A DNA stretch of 52,655 nucleotides, taken from assembly GCA_045543615.1 (NCBI GenBank), contig JAZPXL010000051.1, positions 1-52,655 on the forward strand, written 5' to 3'. Positions within the stretch are counted from its first letter, which is position 1, and every line of letters starts with the position of its first letter. Under the pieces are notes generated by a model that saw only the letters and a program-made list of their open reading frames with translations, did no database searches and was not told the origin of the DNA. Below are positions 49,929-52,655 of the stretch, piece by piece. The stretch comes from CAG-390 sp045543615. GTDB taxonomy: Bacteria; Bacillota; Clostridia; Oscillospirales; CAG-272. The position numbers and the translations under genes were made by a program.

Positions 49929-50484
49929 ATATTTCAATCCTCATCCAAAGGGACTTTTAACCGATGATTGCGTAAAACGTGCCATAGTTGTGACAACCGG
50001 CTGGGACTACGCAGAGGTGCAAAAACGACTCAACGAATACAAAAAAATTTCGGGCGCAAAGACCTTCAACGACCGAGAAAATCTCGTCTTTGTTGAGACT
50101 GTTCTTGGCGCAAAAGCCTTCGTACCAAAGAAGCAAATGACCGTGGCTGAGTTTTGCAAAAAGCATCGCCGTGGCAGATATATTCTTGATATGAGGGGAC
50201 ATTGGAGCGCATCGGTTGATGGATGTATATATGACACCTGGGACACGAGCAACGAGATACTTATTCGGGCGTACAAAATCTCCACCAAGCATTATAAAGC
50301 TCCCGATATAAAAAACCAGGCGTTCAAAAGCTGTTGCACCTCTCAAAAGGGCAAACGTGGGCAGACTATAATCAGGATTTATGACGGCAACGGCTCATCC
50401 GTCGAGCGCATCATCCCAAGACAGCTGACAGAGGGCTATGTTCGCTGTCTTATGGACAACGGATACAGCTACGTCAAGCTCTGA
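49921..50484 (+). CDS. Putative papain-like cysteine peptidase-fold protein
   Basis: The 187-residue product has Cys17 in DDCVKRAI, His94 in MRGHWSASVDG and Asp105 in YDTWD. This DC..RA / GH / DTWD set is seen in phage- and accessory-region proteins thought to share the papain-like fold, so a Cys-His-Asp active site is likely. The C-terminal 60 residues are basic and end in an unrelated segment with two adjacent Cys. GGAGAAAAA lies before the ATG. No substrate is known; the other operon products are candidates. Confidence 0.6.
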   Translation: MFKYFNPHPKGLLTDDCVKRAIVVTTGWDYAEVQKRLNEYKKISGAKTFNDRENLVFVETVLGAKAFVPKKQMTVAEFCKKHRRGRYILDMRGHWSASVDGCIYDTWDTSNEILIRAYKISTKHYKAPDIKNQAFKSCCTSQKGKRGQTIIRIYDGNGSSVERIIPRQLTEGYVRCLMDNGYSYVKL

Positions 50485-50494
50485 GGAGACAGGA

Positions 50495-50959
50495 ATGAAG
50501 GTAGATATTTATTCACTTGATGCCATAAACGAGCTTATCTCTGACGGATTTCCCGATAACACCTCTCTTATAAGCTTTTGCAGTCCACGAAAGCTACGCA
50601 AAAGTGACGAGGTGCGTGCTCGTGTTCATTCCGTCTGTGATAGCGTCTTCGGCGTTATGATTCCCGACATAGATATTGAACGGCTCGGTGACTTTGGATA
50701 CACCTACGACAGCTACCTCTCCGAAGCTGACTTGCTTGCAGAGTTTATTTACGAAGCCAGAGACGGCGGACGCAATATTATCTGCCAATGCGATTACGGG
50801 CAGAGTCGCTCTGCTGCGTGTGCGGCGGCAATTCTTGAGCATTTCTATGGGCGTGGAATTGCCATTTTCGCCGACTATCGCTACTACCCCAACCAGCTTG
50901 TTTACAACAAAATTTTCGATGCCCTTGAAAAGCACAAGAAAAAGCGAGGCGTTCAATGA
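50495..50959 (+). CDS. CX5R phosphatase-like (dual-specificity type) protein
   Basis: The 154-residue product has the PTP loop Cys99-DYGQS-Arg105 in IICQCDYGQSRSAACAAAI, followed by the helix AILEHFYG and a C-terminal PNQLVYNKIF segment. This is the phosphocysteine-intermediate chemistry of tyrosine and dual-specificity phosphatases, and the GQSRS version is common in small bacterial and phage-encoded members. I start at the ATG at 50495, with GAGGAGACAGG upstream. It begins 10 bases after the papain-like gene and its stop codon is part of the terminator stem. Confidence 0.75.
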   Translation: MKVDIYSLDAINELISDGFPDNTSLISFCSPRKLRKSDEVRARVHSVCDSVFGVMIPDIDIERLGDFGYTYDSYLSEADLLAEFIYEARDGGRNIICQCDYGQSRSAACAAAILEHFYGRGIAIFADYRYYPNQLVYNKIFDALEKHKKKRGVQ

Positions 50960-50993
50960 AAAAACACCAAGGCGTTGCCTTGGTGTTTTTTCA
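50957..50993. terminator. Bidirectional terminator of the four-gene operon and the phosphoesterase gene
   Basis: A 17-bp perfect stem (50957-50973 with 50977-50993) with a 3-base loop and T6 on the + side lies between convergent genes and includes the phosphatase stop codon. Confidence 0.92.
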
Positions 50994-52103
50994 TTATCTG
51001 AGATAAACCGTATAAGCTTCAAGCTTGTCGTCTCTGTGGTATTCCTCGTTTGTGCCTGTGTTTCTGATATGGAAAACAACACGGTCAGCGTAAACCTCAA
51101 AGACAAGATATTGCGCAAGATTGGGAGTTGCCGTACTTGAATGATACTTGACGGTTTTTCCACCACCCAAGCCTTCAAGCCCATCATCATCGAAGTATTT
51201 TCTGCCAAATGGGCGCAGTCCTCCCATATGAACAAGCGTGTATGAATATTCCTTGCCCGAAGAGTCAGTCTCTTCAAGGTTCTGTCCGAGTGGCTTGTTG
51301 TCCTCGTCAAGATGCAGAACAGCACCCGATGAATGAAATCTGTAACAGCTGTCCTCACCGTGAACGTGACCGTATAGATAAAATGCGTTTTTGTGTCCCT
51401 TGAATATATCATAAAACGCATTTCTGCATCTGCTACTCATCGTCTCACAGAGATTGCCACTCTTGAAATAGTAAATTGCAGACAAGTGACCAACAACAAA
51501 CACGCATTTGTTACCGTCAGGGTCGATCTCGCAAAGCTTATTTTTCACCCAAATAAGTGTCTGTTCTGTATAATAACCCTCGTGAGAATTGAAGGCTGTG
51601 TTGGGATCTATGTTAATTCCAATAAAATCAATACCATTTACAACATAGTGGAAAGCTCCCCAATAAAGCTCACCCGGTTTTTCGTCAGAGGTGAGGATGA
51701 TCTTCTCGCTATCTGGCAGAGGGCCAAATGCAGCATCCATAAGATCATAAAAATCCGTGGCGTTGTACGGCTCGTTTTCCTCAGTTGCTATATCACCAAG
51801 GATCATATCGTTGTTTCCTGCAACATACAAAACCTTTCCATCCGTTACACTTTCTGCTGTGCAGGCGTGCAGCTTGGCTTTGATATCAAGAAAGTTTTTC
51901 TTAGGCAGGGCGCAGGATTTGTTCCAATGAGGGTAGTCCGAGATGTTGTCACCACCAATAATGGCAATATCAGCCAATCCAAACTCCTCTACAGCAAGCT
52001 CTTTTGCCTGTATGAGAGATCTTCTCAGCGTTGTTGGATAGTCAAGCATCGCTTGCTGATTGTGAACATCAGTAAAGCAAAAACACGTCAAAATTTTTCC
52101 CAT
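50994..52103 (-). CDS. Calcineurin-like metallophosphoesterase
   Basis: The 369-residue product has the five metal-ligand blocks of the family: TDVHN (Asp12, His14), GGDN, AGNNDM, VVGHL and LYGHVHG. Two metal ions should be bound at a phosphoesterase site. There is no signal peptide, so it is cytoplasmic. Substrate (nucleotide, sugar phosphate, lipid) cannot be read from sequence. GGAGG precedes the ATG. It is convergent with the four-gene operon across the shared terminator. Confidence 0.9.
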   Translation of the reverse strand: MGKILTCFCFTDVHNQQAMLDYPTTLRRSLIQAKELAVEEFGLADIAIIGGDNISDYPHWNKSCALPKKNFLDIKAKLHACTAESVTDGKVLYVAGNNDMILGDIATEENEPYNATDFYDLMDAAFGPLPDSEKIILTSDEKPGELYWGAFHYVVNGIDFIGINIDPNTAFNSHEGYYTEQTLIWVKNKLCEIDPDGNKCVFVVGHLSAIYYFKSGNLCETMSSRCRNAFYDIFKGHKNAFYLYGHVHGEDSCYRFHSSGAVLHLDEDNKPLGQNLEETDSSGKEYSYTLVHMGGLRPFGRKYFDDDGLEGLGGGKTVKYHSSTATPNLAQYLVFEVYADRVVFHIRNTGTNEEYHRDDKLEAYTVYLR

Positions 52104-52147
52104 TTGTAAACCTCCTGATTTTGATAAATATCAGTAATAATTTAAAT

Positions 52148-52651
52148 TTAAGAATCCACATCACCATATATGGTAAAAACATAGGACTCAATAGATTCTG
52201 CGTAGCACTCTTCACTAAAGCCAAGCTTTTTAAACAAGCCGAGGCTTTTTGCGTTTTCCCTCTCTATCAATGCAACGATGTCCACAGAGGGATAGTGAGA
52301 TTTGAGTTTAGCGATTACCTCTCCGAGCAATTCGTATGCATACCCTCTTCTCTGAAAGCGTGGCGCAATAGTTATTCCGAGCGTAAAGCAACCGTCCTCT
52401 TCGGAGAAGAAAATACTCAAGTCACCTATCATCTCGTTACTCTCAATGCAAGCTATTGCATAATGTTGCTCTTGTTGCTTTGTGAGAAAAGCGCATTGGA
52501 GAAATCTTTCAACAAATTCTTGCAGATATTCCCTGCTCGTCTCTTCATATCTTTGATATTGAGCACAACTACTATCATTGCGATAAGCAAACATAACATC
52601 CACATCTGCCACACAAAGATTTCGCAGATAAAGCCGTTTGGTTTTTAACAT
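52148..52651 (-). CDS. GNAT-family N-acetyltransferase (RimJ/RimL-like)
   Basis: The 167-residue product has the N-terminal KTKRLYLRNLCVADVD, a GDLSIFF strand, and the acetyl-CoA loop APRFQRRGYAYELLGEV, then NAKSLGLFKKLGF. This is the RimJ/RimL-like layout that acetylates N-termini or small amines. The ATG lies four bases from the end of the window, so the ribosome binding site is not visible and an upstream start cannot be excluded. Confidence 0.85.
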   Translation of the reverse strand: MLKTKRLYLRNLCVADVDVMFAYRNDSSCAQYQRYEETSREYLQEFVERFLQCAFLTKQQEQHYAIACIESNEMIGDLSIFFSEEDGCFTLGITIAPRFQRRGYAYELLGEVIAKLKSHYPSVDIVALIERENAKSLGLFKKLGFSEECYAESIESYVFTIYGDVDS

Positions 52652-52655
52652 AGTG

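Noticed and set aside
1..52655. CRISPR arrays, insertion sequences, tRNA or rRNA genes
   Set aside because: No regular direct repeats, transposase motifs, paired terminal repeats or cloverleaf/rRNA sequence were seen on reading both strands; a dedicated scan was not possible.

Overview
The window looks like chromosomal core DNA from an uncultured low-GC Gram-positive, most likely a gut-type member of the Clostridia. The grounds are a Prp-processed form of ribosomal protein L27, the long Gram-positive form of S12, the rpoB-rpoC / rpsL-rpsG-fusA-tuf order, RqcH, RecD2, a YtvI-like transporter, SAM-I and FMN riboswitches, and many sigma-A promoters with 17-base spacers and extended -10 boxes. 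I see no tRNA, rRNA, CRISPR array, transposase or phage structural gene.

Layout. 1-1166: L21 leader, rplU, prp and rpmA (+). 1197-3780: a surface stalk protein with eight Big_3-type Ig-like repeats. 3788-7264: mrp, a DUF218 membrane protein, lgt and folD (-). 7358-9129: gpmI (+). 9132-12503: a membrane-bound XRE regulator and the pair of radical-SAM / radical-SAM-linked genes (-). 12558-16964: mreB/mbl, rlmB and a large protein that has the fold layout of a P1B-type ATPase but has lost its catalytic motifs (-). 17033-21901: a SAM-I riboswitch upstream of metK, a small membrane protein, recD2 and comF (-). 21908-23276: an FMN riboswitch upstream of a RibU-like riboflavin transporter and a COG2426 membrane protein (-). 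23284-35855: tuf, fusA, rpsG, rpsL, rpoC and rpoB (-); tuf carries an in-frame TAG. 35978-38454: YtvI-like transporter (+), a small membrane protein (-) and a LexA-like repressor (+). 38468-43128: BadF-type kinase, transglutaminase-fold protein, rpsT and rqcH (-). 43133-48931: envelope proteins of unknown function and an ECF sigma factor paired with a 697-residue membrane partner. 48984-50993: a compact four-gene + strand operon (degenerate ATPase-like protein, CPCC-type zinc ribbon, papain-like protein, CX5R phosphatase). 50994-52651: a calcineurin-like phosphoesterase and a GNAT acetyltransferase (-).

Most of the window is housekeeping: translation, transcription, folate and lipoprotein biosynthesis, glycolysis and recombination. 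The points that deserve attention are the interrupted tuf, the pseudo-P-type ATPase cotranscribed with mreB, the four-gene operon at 49.1-51.0 kb, and the SAM riboswitch governing a helicase and a competence-type gene together with metK. All functional calls rest on reading motifs by eye; no database search was run.
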